From Wolinella succinogenes DSM 1740 (lineage in GTDB: Bacteria > Campylobacterota > Campylobacteria > Campylobacterales > Helicobacteraceae): a stretch of 64,000 bases of DNA. The stretch spans positions 816,001-880,000 of the forward strand of contig NC_005090.1 of NCBI RefSeq assembly GCF_000196135.1, given 5' to 3'. The position numbers were made by a program, and so were the translations under genes. Below, in pieces: positions 36,901 to 46,269 of this stretch (position 1 is its first letter; each line of letters opens with the position of its first letter). A model generated the notes under the pieces. It had not been told where the DNA came from. It did no database searches and saw only the letters and a program-made list of their open reading frames with translations.

Positions 36901-36936
36901 TCTTCTTTCTTCTTTTCTTCTTCTTGTTTTTATTAT

Positions 36937-37023
36937 GCCGGAGTGGTGAAATTGGTAGACGCGCCAGACTCAAAATCTGGTAGGGGCAACCCTGTGTCGG
37001 TTCGAGTCCGACCTTCGGCACCA
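36937..37023 (+). tRNA. tRNA-Leu (anticodon CAA)
   Basis: Class II tRNA with acceptor GCCGGAG, anticodon stem CCAGA/TCTGG around CTCAAAA (anticodon CAA), a variable arm, GGTTCGAGTCC T arm and an encoded CCA. It follows the first tRNA-Leu after a 36-bp T-rich spacer. Confidence 0.95.
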
Positions 37024-37085
37024 TCTCTTTTGTTTTTTGAAACTATTTCAACCTTCTTTTTGACGATTTTACCGGCTTGATCTGC

Positions 37086-37745
37086 TTATCTAGGGATCTT
37101 CACCATGTATCCAACTCTGCGGATGTTGATGATAAAATCCTCTTTAAGATTGTTTTTGAGTCGATTGATCTCTGCTCTAATGGTCGCTACATCCACTTCG
37201 ACATCGCTCCAAACATCTTCCATGAACATCTCATAGCTACAGACAACCCCACGATTATGAGCAAGGAATTCGATGATTTGTGACTGTCGCTTGGAGAGAA
37301 CTTGGGGTTCGTTATTAAAATAGAGCGTTTGATTCTCGCAATTAAATCCATACGAAGCGGAGAGTCTTTTATGCTTGCGCTGAACTTGTATGGCTTGAGA
37401 GATGCGGTCGATTCGCAAGCTTAGCTCTTTGAGGTGGAAAGGTTTTTTTAGATAGTCAAAGCACCCTAGCTCAAAGGCGCGCGAGATATCCTCAATGTCA
37501 ATCAATGTCGAGATGAAAATCACAGGAATCATCTTTTTCTGTTCATGCAGGGTCGCTAGAATGGTGAGTCCATCAATGTTGGGTACATTGATATCAAAGA
37601 CGAGCAGATCAAACGCCTCTCGCTCTAGAATCTTTAAGCAGACATCGCCATCTCTCACAGAGCTAATCGAGTGTCCCGCAGAGCTTAAGTATTGAGTGAT
37701 CGCCTCATTAAGCAAAATATCATCTTCAAGCAACAAAATCTTCAT
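37086..37745 (-). CDS. OmpR-type response regulator
   Basis: A 219-residue two-component regulator. Receiver domain ~1-120 with acidic pocket LLEDD (~5-9), phosphoacceptor Asp in LVFDINVPNIDG (~51) and Lys in CFDYLKKPFHLKE (~102). The C-terminal winged helix (~130-219) has LSKRQSQIIEFLAHNRGVV and DVATIRAEINRLKNNL, the recognition helix region. Its start overlaps the stop of the FIST-domain kinase gene by 4 bp, so the pair is a cognate system. Target genes are not evident. Confidence 0.93.
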   Translation of the reverse strand: MKILLLEDDILLNEAITQYLSSAGHSISSVRDGDVCLKILEREAFDLLVFDINVPNIDGLTILATLHEQKKMIPVIFISTLIDIEDISRAFELGCFDYLKKPFHLKELSLRIDRISQAIQVQRKHKRLSASYGFNCENQTLYFNNEPQVLSKRQSQIIEFLAHNRGVVCSYEMFMEDVWSDVEVDVATIRAEINRLKNNLKEDFIINIRRVGYMVKIPR

Positions 37746-39637
37746 TGTGCCGCCAAACTAAATTGATAGCTAAATGTGGTTATCTGTTCACTAGAGTTGA
37801 GCATCGCTTCCACTCCCTCCTCTTGGCAGATTTTTTTCACTAGATTGAGTCCCAAGCCAAAGCCATCCTGCACCTCCTCCTCCCGATAGTATTCCTCAAA
37901 AACCCTCTCTGGCTCTTGAATCTTTCGAGAATGAGAGGTGATGGAGAGGCAAGCCTTGTCTTTGATACGAGAGATAGAGATGAAGATGGGTTCATTCTCA
38001 AAGGTGTATTTGATGGCGTTGGTGAGGTTATTATCAACGATTCGTTGAAGTTTGGTTTCGTTGAAAAAGAGGATGAGGGGTTCGTCGGGAATCTGAAAAT
38101 GAAAGCGTGATTTAGCTTTGCTTGCGACTTGGGCAAAGAAATCGACTCGGGTGCGCACATATTCGGCTAGGTTGATTCTTCGTTTGAGATAGACCATTTG
38201 ATTTCTTCGCACAAGGTAGCTGAGGTCATCATAGAGAGAGAAGATGCTTTTGGCCGCTACTTCGATATTTTCGAGATAGACACTCTTGCCAAGCTCCATC
38301 TCGTGCAGTTCGATATTGGCCATGATGACACTAAGGGGCATATTCATCTCATGCACCGTGTAGTGCAGAAATTGTTTGTGCGAGGCGAGGAGATTTTTGG
38401 AGTAGTTCATCTGCTCCTCTAGCTTTTTTGATTGAATATCGTAGTCTCTAGCGCTTTGTTGAATGAGGTGGGTGAGAGATTCGATCGTCTGCGCGTAGGA
38501 AGCCTCTTCGGAGCGCCTTTTGATTTGGAGATTCTTCACGCAAAGTGCCGAATCTTCCTCTTCGCACTCACTCAAGGCGACTGCGGTGAGGGTCTGATTG
38601 AGGAGTTTATTGCGACCTTGGCTATGAAAAAACTCCGAGTAGGTGAAGAATCCTGCGGTTGGAGCGAGCCTTGCAAAGGGTTCCACTTCAAAGCGAATGA
38701 GGTCGGGCATATAGCGCCGTCTTGCCATACAGGAGTAGAGGAAGAAGGTTTGGGCTTGGATTTGATGGAGCTTTTTCATCGCCTTGATAGGATCACGAAA
38801 GAGCGATTTGGCATCGCCAAAGCCGATTTTGACCTTGTCTCCCTCGCTTAGATTCCCTGCAAAGCTAAGCGTTCCATCGGAGTGTCTGGCGATGACCGCT
38901 CTGGCGGTTTTGACACCATTTTTCTTCACGATGAGTGGAAATTCTATCGGGGAGACATGGCTTCCTAGATACTTCTCGTAGAATTTCACGGGTTTCATTC
39001 CATCGATCTTGTAGATGCGATTGCCCTTGGCCTCCTGAATGGTGTGCTCCACTCCGATGCTTTTCCAATCAAACTTATAATCAGTGGCGACCTTGAGTCG
39101 ATCGGAGTTGAGCGAGACTCCCACGGCACCCTTATCAAAGATGTGGTTTTGGGAGGAGATGAAGGTTTGTTTGAGCTTGCCATTATCGCCTGCCATGCCT
39201 CCACACAGAGGAATTGTGCAGTCAAAAGATTCGATTCCTTGGAGAAGATTTTCGGCATTGGTATGGGTGCCATCTGAGAAGAGAATCAGTAGTTTTGTGC
39301 GAGAGGTGATGAGATCTCTGGCTAGCTTGAGTCCTCCTTGAAAGGAATCTTCTTCTTGGACAAAGGCGGTCTTGAGGGTGGTGTGGTCAAAAACAGTGAT
39401 AGAGATGGAACTTTGGAGAGTGGTCACACGCTCTTCGCAAATCTCGCCGTCCGTCGTAGTGCCGATGCAGATGGCCTGGGGGAGGTGGCGCAAGAGGGTC
39501 TTGGTGAGATAGGAGAGTACGCTCCCATCTTGTCCGCAAAAGAGTTGAATGAGGAGGTTTGGCTTCTCTTTGAATAGAGAAAAGTCGATGAGTTCATCTA
39601 TCTGACCATGATGGTAGAGGTAGTTGTAAGTTTTCAT
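37742..39637 (-). CDS. FIST-domain sensor histidine kinase
   Basis: A 631-residue soluble kinase with no membrane span. Residues ~30-215 match a FIST N domain (LLILFSDGTHTNAENLLQGI, PLCGGMAGDNGKLKQTFI) and ~220-355 a FIST C domain (PVKFYEKYLGSHVSPIEFPL, FLYSCMARRRYM), a putative small-ligand sensor. A coiled linker leads to the dimerisation helix with His at ~427 in HYTVHEMNMPLSVIMANIEL and a HATPase core: N box NNLTNAIKYTF (~535), G box GFGLGLNLVKKI (~593). The kinase is divergent from the RND efflux operon and shares its 180-bp control region. Confidence 0.88.
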   Translation of the reverse strand: MKTYNYLYHHGQIDELIDFSLFKEKPNLLIQLFCGQDGSVLSYLTKTLLRHLPQAICIGTTTDGEICEERVTTLQSSISITVFDHTTLKTAFVQEEDSFQGGLKLARDLITSRTKLLILFSDGTHTNAENLLQGIESFDCTIPLCGGMAGDNGKLKQTFISSQNHIFDKGAVGVSLNSDRLKVATDYKFDWKSIGVEHTIQEAKGNRIYKIDGMKPVKFYEKYLGSHVSPIEFPLIVKKNGVKTARAVIARHSDGTLSFAGNLSEGDKVKIGFGDAKSLFRDPIKAMKKLHQIQAQTFFLYSCMARRRYMPDLIRFEVEPFARLAPTAGFFTYSEFFHSQGRNKLLNQTLTAVALSECEEEDSALCVKNLQIKRRSEEASYAQTIESLTHLIQQSARDYDIQSKKLEEQMNYSKNLLASHKQFLHYTVHEMNMPLSVIMANIELHEMELGKSVYLENIEVAAKSIFSLYDDLSYLVRRNQMVYLKRRINLAEYVRTRVDFFAQVASKAKSRFHFQIPDEPLILFFNETKLQRIVDNNLTNAIKYTFENEPIFISISRIKDKACLSITSHSRKIQEPERVFEEYYREEEVQDGFGLGLNLVKKICQEEGVEAMLNSSEQITTFSYQFSLAAQ

Positions 39638-39726
39638 CGGACTCTCTTGCGTGATTTTTTAACGAAGGTTTTTTTGATTTTAGCATGAAGCTATTCAAAA
39701 AAGCAGCTTTGTCTTTTAAAAATGAT

Positions 39727-39745
39727 TATAGACCATTGGTTTATA
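39727..39745. promoter_or_regulatory. Operator 1 of the efflux operon (TetR-type palindrome)
   Basis: A 19-bp near-perfect palindrome with arms TATAGACCA and TGGTTTATA (one mismatched pair). The core ATAGACC-N3-GGTTTAT recurs 42 bp downstream. Likely bound by the TetR regulator encoded at the end of this operon. Confidence 0.6.
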
Positions 39746-39769
39746 TAAATAAAAGCTTTTTTTGGAACA

Positions 39770-39786
39770 ATAGACCGATGGTTTAT
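39770..39786. promoter_or_regulatory. Operator 2 of the efflux operon (TetR-type palindrome)
   Basis: A second copy of the ATAGACC-N3-GGTTTAT core, centre at 39778, 42 bp (four helical turns) from operator 1 and ending 31 bp before the ATG of the adaptor gene. Confidence 0.6.
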
Positions 39787-39817
39787 AAAAACTGATTTTG
39801 ACTTCGAGGTCGTTTAA

Positions 39818-40954
39818 ATGATTTCTTTTGGCTTAAAAAAAGAGAGATGGCTCCCCTTTGTTATAGCGCTAATTTTAGCTGGATGTGGAGATTCGGAAGA
39901 ATCAGATAAGAGTTCACAGGCTTTACCTAAGGTGAGTTACTCGCTCGCGAAACCTTGGTCTTTTCCTCTAGAGGAGGATCTTCCAGGAAGAGTGGTGCCT
40001 TGGCGTGTGGCGGAGGTTCGGGCTCGAGTGGAGGGGATTGTGCTCAAGAGGCATTTTGAAGAGGGGGCAGAGATTAAAGAGGGACAAAAACTTTTCACCA
40101 TTGATCCTGCACCCTTCAAGCTTGCACTTCTTAGGGCAGAGGGAAATCTAGCTCAGGCCGAGGCCTCCCTCCAAGAGACCCAAAGTCTTTTTCGCAGAAA
40201 TGAAACGCTTATTCAAAGCGGAGCGATCAGTCAGCAGGAGTATGAGGCGACTCTGGCAGGCTTCAAGACGGCTCAAGCCAATTGGTTGGTCGCCAAAGCA
40301 AGCGTAGAGACGGAAAAGCTGAATCTCGAATATGCCGAAGTGAAAGCACCTCTTTCGGGCAGAATCGGGAAGGCGCTGGTGAGTGAAGGTGCTTTTGTGG
40401 GACGAAGCGAAGCGACTCCTTTGGCAATCATTCGTCAAATCGACACAGTTTATGTTGATTTCACCCAGCCTATCGCCTCATGGGTTCGCTTCCAAGAATC
40501 GATCAAAGAGGAGCTCCAAAAGACCAAGATTACTCTCGTGGCCGAGGGTTCAAATCACCCAATGGAAGGAGAGTGGGGTTTTGCCGAATCGGCAGTCAGT
40601 CAGGAGAATGATCGAATCTCTCTTCGGGCAAAGTTTGCCAACCCGGAGCATCGACTGCTTCCAGGCATGTATGTGAGGGTCAGGTTGCAAAATCAGCAGA
40701 ACAAAGAGACGCTAGCTCTTCCCCAAAAGTCAATTGTTCGCCATGTCGATGGAAGTGCTTCGGTTTGGGTGATTGATTCGGATAATGCCGTGAGGGCGCG
40801 TTTAGTGAAAACGGGGAAAATGCAGAATGGATTGTGGCAGATTCTTGAGGGTCTCCAAGAGGGGGAGAGGGTAGTGAGCGTGGGCGAGGGCAAGATCAGC
40901 GAGGGAATGCAGGTCTCTCCTGTGGAGTCGATGATGATGACGCCACGTCCTTGA
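39818..40954 (+). CDS. RND efflux periplasmic adaptor (AcrA/MexA type) lipoprotein
   Basis: A 378-residue membrane-fusion protein. It has a lipoprotein signal ending LILAGC (Cys at ~23), a split lipoyl domain (VRARVEGIVLKRHFEEGAEI and VKAPLSGRIGKALVSEGAFV), an alpha-hairpin (~95-155) that contacts the outer-membrane channel, and the beta-barrel/proximal domains. First gene of a four-gene operon with the pump, the channel and the TetR regulator. Substrates are probably drugs, bile salts or other amphiphiles, as for AcrAB-like pumps. Confidence 0.94.
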   Translation: MISFGLKKERWLPFVIALILAGCGDSEESDKSSQALPKVSYSLAKPWSFPLEEDLPGRVVPWRVAEVRARVEGIVLKRHFEEGAEIKEGQKLFTIDPAPFKLALLRAEGNLAQAEASLQETQSLFRRNETLIQSGAISQQEYEATLAGFKTAQANWLVAKASVETEKLNLEYAEVKAPLSGRIGKALVSEGAFVGRSEATPLAIIRQIDTVYVDFTQPIASWVRFQESIKEELQKTKITLVAEGSNHPMEGEWGFAESAVSQENDRISLRAKFANPEHRLLPGMYVRVRLQNQQNKETLALPQKSIVRHVDGSASVWVIDSDNAVRARLVKTGKMQNGLWQILEGLQEGERVVSVGEGKISEGMQVSPVESMMMTPRP

Positions 40955-40964
40955 GGAGCCCTGA

Positions 40965-43900
40965 ATGTCAAAGTTTTTTATCTATAGGCCCAATTTTGCT
41001 TGGGTGATTGCGATTTTCATCTCTCTAGCGGGAATATTGTCGATTCCTAAACTACCAATCGCTCAATTTCCTGTGGTGGCTCCCCCTCAAATTAGCATCA
41101 GTGCAAGTTATCCAGGGGCTTCTGCGAAGATGGTTGCTGAGACGATTACAAGTATTATCGAAGAGGAGATCAATGGGGTTAAAAATCTTCTCTATTACGA
41201 ATCATCTAGCAGCTCTGATGGCTCTTCGGAGGTGACGGTGACTTTTAAATCAGGGACAGATTCCGATTTGGCTCAGGTTGATATTCAAAACCGCCTCAAA
41301 AAAGCAGAAGCCAGATTGCCGCAAGTGGTCATCAATCAGGGTGTTCAGGTAGAGCAGGCTAATGCCGACTTTCTCATGATGTACGCCCTCAACTACAAAG
41401 AGGGGGCTTCAGGCGATTTGGTCACCTTGAGTGACTACGCGGTGAGGAATATCAACAATGAAATTCGCCGTCTTCCTGGAGTGGGTCGCGTCCAGTTCTT
41501 TAGCTCTGAGGCGGCTATGAGGGTTTGGATTGACCCCATCAAACTGTTGGGCTATGGACTCTCCGTCTCGGATGTGACTCAGGCTATAAAAGCCCAAAAC
41601 CTTCAGGTATCAGCAGGTGCTCTAGGGAGGAATCCCACAGATGGGGTGCAGGAGATAGAGGCGATGCTAAATGTCAGGGGCAACCTAGAAAATACAGAGG
41701 AGTTCGAAAAAATTATACTCAAGGCCAATTTGGATGGCTCAACTGTCTCACTCTCTGACGTGGCGCGCCTTGAAATAGGCAATTTGGATTACGGTTTTTC
41801 CACCAGCCTGAATGGAAAAGAAGCGATTGCTGCGGCAATTCAGCTCGCTCCTGGGGCTAATGCCATCAAAACCGCTGGATTGGTCAAGGAGAAAATGGCG
41901 CAACTCTCAGCAGGGTTTCCTGAGGGGATTGAATACTCGATTCCTTATGATACTTCGCGCTTTGTAGAGATTGCTATCCAAAAGGTTATACAGACACTTT
42001 TAGAGGCAATCGTGTTGGTCTTTTTCGTGATTTTGCTTTTTTTGCAGAATCTTCGTTACACCCTCATTCCTTCCATTGTTGTCCCTGTCTGTCTTTTGGG
42101 TACATTGGCGGTGATGAATGCTCTAGGCTTCTCTGTCAATATGATGACAATGTTTGGCATGGTTTTGGCCATTGGAATCTTGGTGGATGATGCGATTGTA
42201 GTGGTGGAGAATGTCGAGCGTATCATGAGGGAAGAGAGAATCTCACCCAAAGAGGCAACCCTCAAAGCAATGAAACAGGTCTCAGGGGCGATCGTGGGGA
42301 TCACTTCTGTACTAACGGCAGTTTTTCTCCCCTTGGGTTTTATGGAGGGCTCAGTGGGGGTCATTTATCGTCAATTCTCGCTTTCGCTAGCGGTTTCGAT
42401 TCTCTTTTCTGGATTTCTTGCACTCACGCTCACGCCAGCTTTGTGCGCAACGATTCTTAAGCCAATCAAGAGCGAAGGGGAAGAAGAGGGGAAAAAAGGG
42501 AAGTTTTTTGCTGGATTTAACAAGTTGTTTGCGGCTATCGGAGAGAGATATGCAGGCCTCAATAAGAAGAATCTCAAGCGTCCTAGTAGAATTATGCTCC
42601 TTTATGTAGGGCTGATTGGAGTTTTGGCGGCACTCTATATTCCTTTGCCTCAAAGCTTTGTTCCTGATGAGGATCAAGGGTATTTTCTGGTGGATATTCA
42701 GTTGCCCGCAGGAGCAACCACCCCCAGGACGATGAACGCCACGGATGATGTGGAGGCGTATGCTTTGGGGCGCAGCTCCATGCAGGATGTGATTATCGTG
42801 AGGGGCTTTAGCTTTTCTGGGGTGGGATCTAATGCGGCGGTGGCATTTCCTGTTTTGAAGGATTGGTCGGAGCGGAATGGGATGGAATCGGTCGAAAATG
42901 AGGTGATGGCTTTTGGGGCCAAGTTTGCAGGCTATGAAGAAGCCAATATCATGGCGATCAATCCTCCACCCATTGAAGGACTGGGTACGTCAGGTGGGTT
43001 TTCGTTGCGTCTTCAAGATCGAGGAGGGATTGGAATGGAGGCATTGCTTCAGGCGACAAATGACCTTTTGGCTAAACTCTCCACCTCCCCTCAAATTGCC
43101 TATGCCTATATGGAAGGACTTGGCGATGCCCCTAGGCTGAGTTTGGAAATCGACAGGATTAAGGCGGAGAGTTTAGGGCTTAGCTTTGAAGTGATAGGAG
43201 ATACGCTCTCCTCTGTCTTTGGTTCGTCGATTCTAAATGACTTCCCCTATCAAGGGCGTATGCAGCGAGTCGTGGTTCAGGCGGACGCCCCCTTTCGTAT
43301 GACCCCTTGGGCGCTAGAAGATCTCTATCTTGTGAGTCGCATGGGGGAGCAGGTGGCGCTTTCAAGCGTGGTGCACTCCAGATGGGATCGAGCGCCCATT
43401 CAGATCGTGCGTTACAACGGTTACCCTAGCGTTCGCATCACTGGTGATGCGTCGCCTCTTCACAGTACGGGAGCCGTGATGGCGCTCGTTGAGGAGATCA
43501 TCAAAGAGCTCCCCAAGGGGATTGGTTATGAGTGGACGGGACTCTCTTTGCAAGAGAGAGAATCGGGGGCACAAGCACCTAGACTTTTTGCACTCTCGAT
43601 TCTGGTGGTTTTTTTGATTTTGGTGGTACTCTATGAGAGCTGGTTATTGCCTTTTTCGGTGATGCTGATTGTTCCTGTTGGAGCTTTTGGAGCGGTCTTG
43701 GCGGCTTGGATAGGCGGGATGAGCAACGATGTCTACTTTAAGGTGGGCTTGGTGACGATCATCGGCTTGGCGGCTAAAAATGCGATTTTGATTGTGGAGT
43801 TTGCCAAAGAGATCAGAGCCGAGGGTCATAGCGTTGTCGAATCGGCACTGAAGGCGGCTTCTCTTAGGTTTCGCCCTATCGTGATGACCTCTATGGCCTT

Positions 43901-44099
43901 TATTTTAGGAGTTTTACCTTTGGTGTTAGCCCAAGGTGCGGGAGCCGCCAGTCAAAAGTCCATTGGGACGGGGGTGATGGGAGGGATGCTCTCCGCGACG
44001 CTTCTTGGAGTGCTTTTGGTGCCAATTTTTTATGTCTGGGTCTTTTCTTTAGCGGAACCTAGAGCAAAGAATCAAGGGGGAGAAAAAGGCCATGAGTAG
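40965..44099 (+). CDS. RND multidrug efflux pump (HAE-1 family)
   Basis: A 1044-residue inner-membrane proton antiporter, full length for the family. Twelve spans in two halves, each with a large periplasmic loop. The fourth span carries the essential Asp pair in GILVDDAIVVVENVERIM (~405), and the counterpart helix has the Lys in GLAAKNAILIVEFAKEI (~938). FVPDEDQGYFLVDIQLPAGA opens the second periplasmic half. It works with the upstream adaptor and downstream channel. Starts 10 bp after the adaptor and overlaps the channel gene by 8 bp. Confidence 0.96.
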   Translation: MSKFFIYRPNFAWVIAIFISLAGILSIPKLPIAQFPVVAPPQISISASYPGASAKMVAETITSIIEEEINGVKNLLYYESSSSSDGSSEVTVTFKSGTDSDLAQVDIQNRLKKAEARLPQVVINQGVQVEQANADFLMMYALNYKEGASGDLVTLSDYAVRNINNEIRRLPGVGRVQFFSSEAAMRVWIDPIKLLGYGLSVSDVTQAIKAQNLQVSAGALGRNPTDGVQEIEAMLNVRGNLENTEEFEKIILKANLDGSTVSLSDVARLEIGNLDYGFSTSLNGKEAIAAAIQLAPGANAIKTAGLVKEKMAQLSAGFPEGIEYSIPYDTSRFVEIAIQKVIQTLLEAIVLVFFVILLFLQNLRYTLIPSIVVPVCLLGTLAVMNALGFSVNMMTMFGMVLAIGILVDDAIVVVENVERIMREERISPKEATLKAMKQVSGAIVGITSVLTAVFLPLGFMEGSVGVIYRQFSLSLAVSILFSGFLALTLTPALCATILKPIKSEGEEEGKKGKFFAGFNKLFAAIGERYAGLNKKNLKRPSRIMLLYVGLIGVLAALYIPLPQSFVPDEDQGYFLVDIQLPAGATTPRTMNATDDVEAYALGRSSMQDVIIVRGFSFSGVGSNAAVAFPVLKDWSERNGMESVENEVMAFGAKFAGYEEANIMAINPPPIEGLGTSGGFSLRLQDRGGIGMEALLQATNDLLAKLSTSPQIAYAYMEGLGDAPRLSLEIDRIKAESLGLSFEVIGDTLSSVFGSSILNDFPYQGRMQRVVVQADAPFRMTPWALEDLYLVSRMGEQVALSSVVHSRWDRAPIQIVRYNGYPSVRITGDASPLHSTGAVMALVEEIIKELPKGIGYEWTGLSLQERESGAQAPRLFALSILVVFLILVVLYESWLLPFSVMLIVPVGAFGAVLAAWIGGMSNDVYFKVGLVTIIGLAAKNAILIVEFAKEIRAEGHSVVESALKAASLRFRPIVMTSMAFILGVLPLVLAQGAGAASQKSIGTGVMGGMLSATLLGVLLVPIFYVWVFSLAEPRAKNQGGEKGHE

Positions 44100-45540
44100 C
44101 CGAACCATTGCTATAGCTCTCATGGGAATCGTAGGGATATCGGGGTGCTCTTTGGCCCCCAAGTATGAGCATCCCAGCGTGGTCATGCCTAGTTCGTGGG
44201 AGGGGGGAGCGCACCCTAAAGAGAGTGTTTTTGCAGGAGGGAAGCTCTCTTGGGATGAGTTTGTTTTGTCAAAAAATCTCAAAAAAAGTATTCAGATTGC
44301 ACTAGAAAACAACAAAGACCTAAAGCAGGCACTCATCAATCTGGAGGCAACGCAACGACTCTATGGCATTCAGCGAGCGGATCGATTCCTTCAGCTGGAG
44401 GCTCAAGCAGGGGGAAGTCGTCAAAGAATCCCCGCCGATCTCTCGCAGAGCGGAGAGGCAATAATTCAGCATAGCTATAGCGTAGGGCTTGGAGTGAGTG
44501 CTTTTGAGCTTGATCTTTTTGGGCGAGTGAAAAGTCTATCAGAAGCCGCTCTTGAAGAGTACCTAGCGACCAAGTATGCCTCTTATGCAGTACGCATTGC
44601 CTTGGTGGGAGAGGTGATGCGTGTTTGGATTGAGCGACAAAGAGCGCACGAGAGGGTGAAGATTCTCCTTGGGATGGTGGATTCTCACAAGAAAAGTCAA
44701 AGCCTCATCAAAGAGCGCTATGAGAAGGGAGCGAGTGGTGCGATGGAGTATCAGGAGGCGGTGAATTTGGCCATCAAAGCACAGATGGATAGATATAAAG
44801 CCCAAGCAGAGCTTCAGCAAGCAGAAAATGCCCTTGTTGCTCTCTTGGGTCTTAAGAGTGCTTTGGAGCTGCCAGCGATGGAAGAAGAAGAGGCAATTTT
44901 GCATGGCGAAATCACCCCCTATCTCCCTTCAGAGCTTTTGCAACGACGACCTGATATTGGAGCAGCAGAGCATAGACTCAAGTCCAAATACGCTAATATC
45001 GGAGCAGCAAGGGCAGCCTTCTTCCCGAGAATCATCCTCACGGCCAACGGGGGAAGCTCCAGCGAATTGCTATCCAAGCTCTTTGATGGGGGATCGGGGG
45101 CGTGGAGTTTCGCTCCTCAGATCACCTTACCGATTTTTGATGCCGGGAAGAATCAAAACTCCTTGGAGCTCGCCAAACTCAGACGCGATGAGGCACTAGT
45201 CGAATATGAGAGAAGTATTGAGATTGCCTTTAAGGAGGTGAAGGATGCGTTGTCTTTGAGCGCTTCTCTCCACCGGATTGAAAAGGCCTCCAAGGAATCG
45301 ATGCAAAACGAAGAGAAAAGGCTGAAACTTAGTGCATCACGCTATTCTGCGGGGATGGATAGTCATGTGCACTACTTAGAGGCCGAGCGTCGATGGTTGT
45401 CAGAGCGACTGGCTTGGGTGGAGGCAAAAAGCGCCGATGAGGTTGCCATGGCGACACTATTTAAAGTTTTGGGAGGCGGATGGAATCCCGAGGAGATTCT
45501 TGGCGAGGACGAAGGATTGGGTGCAAACAAGGAGGAGTGA
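44092..45540 (+). CDS. Outer-membrane efflux channel (NodT/OprM family) lipoprotein
   Basis: A 482-residue channel of the tripartite pump. It has a lipoprotein signal with lipobox GISGC (Cys at ~19) and two TolC-like repeats of long helices and beta strands; AALEEYLATKYASYAVRIAL and the repeat counterpart LRRDEALVEYERSIEIAFKE are the paired helices, and LLQRRPDIGAAEHRLKSKYA is the family signature. The stop overlaps the regulator's start (TGATG). Confidence 0.93.
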   Translation: MSSRTIAIALMGIVGISGCSLAPKYEHPSVVMPSSWEGGAHPKESVFAGGKLSWDEFVLSKNLKKSIQIALENNKDLKQALINLEATQRLYGIQRADRFLQLEAQAGGSRQRIPADLSQSGEAIIQHSYSVGLGVSAFELDLFGRVKSLSEAALEEYLATKYASYAVRIALVGEVMRVWIERQRAHERVKILLGMVDSHKKSQSLIKERYEKGASGAMEYQEAVNLAIKAQMDRYKAQAELQQAENALVALLGLKSALELPAMEEEEAILHGEITPYLPSELLQRRPDIGAAEHRLKSKYANIGAARAAFFPRIILTANGGSSSELLSKLFDGGSGAWSFAPQITLPIFDAGKNQNSLELAKLRRDEALVEYERSIEIAFKEVKDALSLSASLHRIEKASKESMQNEEKRLKLSASRYSAGMDSHVHYLEAERRWLSERLAWVEAKSADEVAMATLFKVLGGGWNPEEILGEDEGLGANKEE

Positions 45541-46166
45541 TGCCAGCGGTAGTGGATAGAGAGGAGAAGGCTAGAGAGATATGCCAGAGGGCTTATGAAG
45601 TGTTCACGACAGAGGGAATAGAGAAATTTTCTCTCAATCAATTTATTGCCTTGCTGGGAATCTCTAAGGGGCAGTTTTATCACTATTTTAAAACCAAAGA
45701 GGAGCTCATCTTTGCCGCTATATCGGAAAAATCGGAGTGGTTTGTCAAGGAGATCAAAGAGAATCTAAAGGGCGCCAAGACGCTTATAGAAAAGCTTCGA
45801 ATCCTCTTTGTTTTTTATGTGGGAGAGGAGGAGGAGATGGTGCGTTTTAGAAGAATCCTCTTTGACACTTTTCATCTCTATATCTACTCCAAGGACTTAA
45901 AAGCTAGAGAGTTTAACGCTGAGACCTATGAGTGGATGGATCGAGAGCTCGAAGCGATCCTTAAAGAGGAGATCGCCCGCGGCCATCTGCGAGAAGAGGT
46001 TTTGGAGTGGGTGGAGATCATCCCCTCTAGTGTGGATGGAATCTATTTGCGCTCTATCATGACGGATGGATATGATCTCAAGAAAGCCTTGGAAGATCTT
46101 TTTATAAAAATTGAGAAAATCTTTGGAGTGGAAGGCGAGAGGGGGAGGGGGTTGGATGTGAGATGA
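45540..46166 (+). CDS. TetR-family repressor of the efflux operon
   Basis: A 208-residue regulator. The N-terminal HTH (ALLGISKGQFYHYFKTKEEL, ~35-54) is canonical TetR; the C-terminal helical ligand pocket is divergent. I start at ATG 45540, overlapping the channel's stop, with GGAGG in front. As last gene of the operon it very likely represses it through the two matching palindromes at 39727 and 39770. Inducer unknown. Confidence 0.92.
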   Translation: MPAVVDREEKAREICQRAYEVFTTEGIEKFSLNQFIALLGISKGQFYHYFKTKEELIFAAISEKSEWFVKEIKENLKGAKTLIEKLRILFVFYVGEEEEMVRFRRILFDTFHLYIYSKDLKAREFNAETYEWMDRELEAILKEEIARGHLREEVLEWVEIIPSSVDGIYLRSIMTDGYDLKKALEDLFIKIEKIFGVEGERGRGLDVR

Positions 46167-46269
46167 TTCTTTTTGCTCGATGAAAAGAATCCACTGCTTT
46201 GAAAATCCAACCCATGCCAAGCTCCCTCAAGAATAAAAACGAATTGCATTATATATCCAAAAGAGCCTC

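Noticed and set aside
46165-46191. Terminator between the TetR gene and nnrS
   Set aside because: A 9-bp stem (GATTCTTTT / AAAAGAATC) exists, but neither strand has a T run after it.
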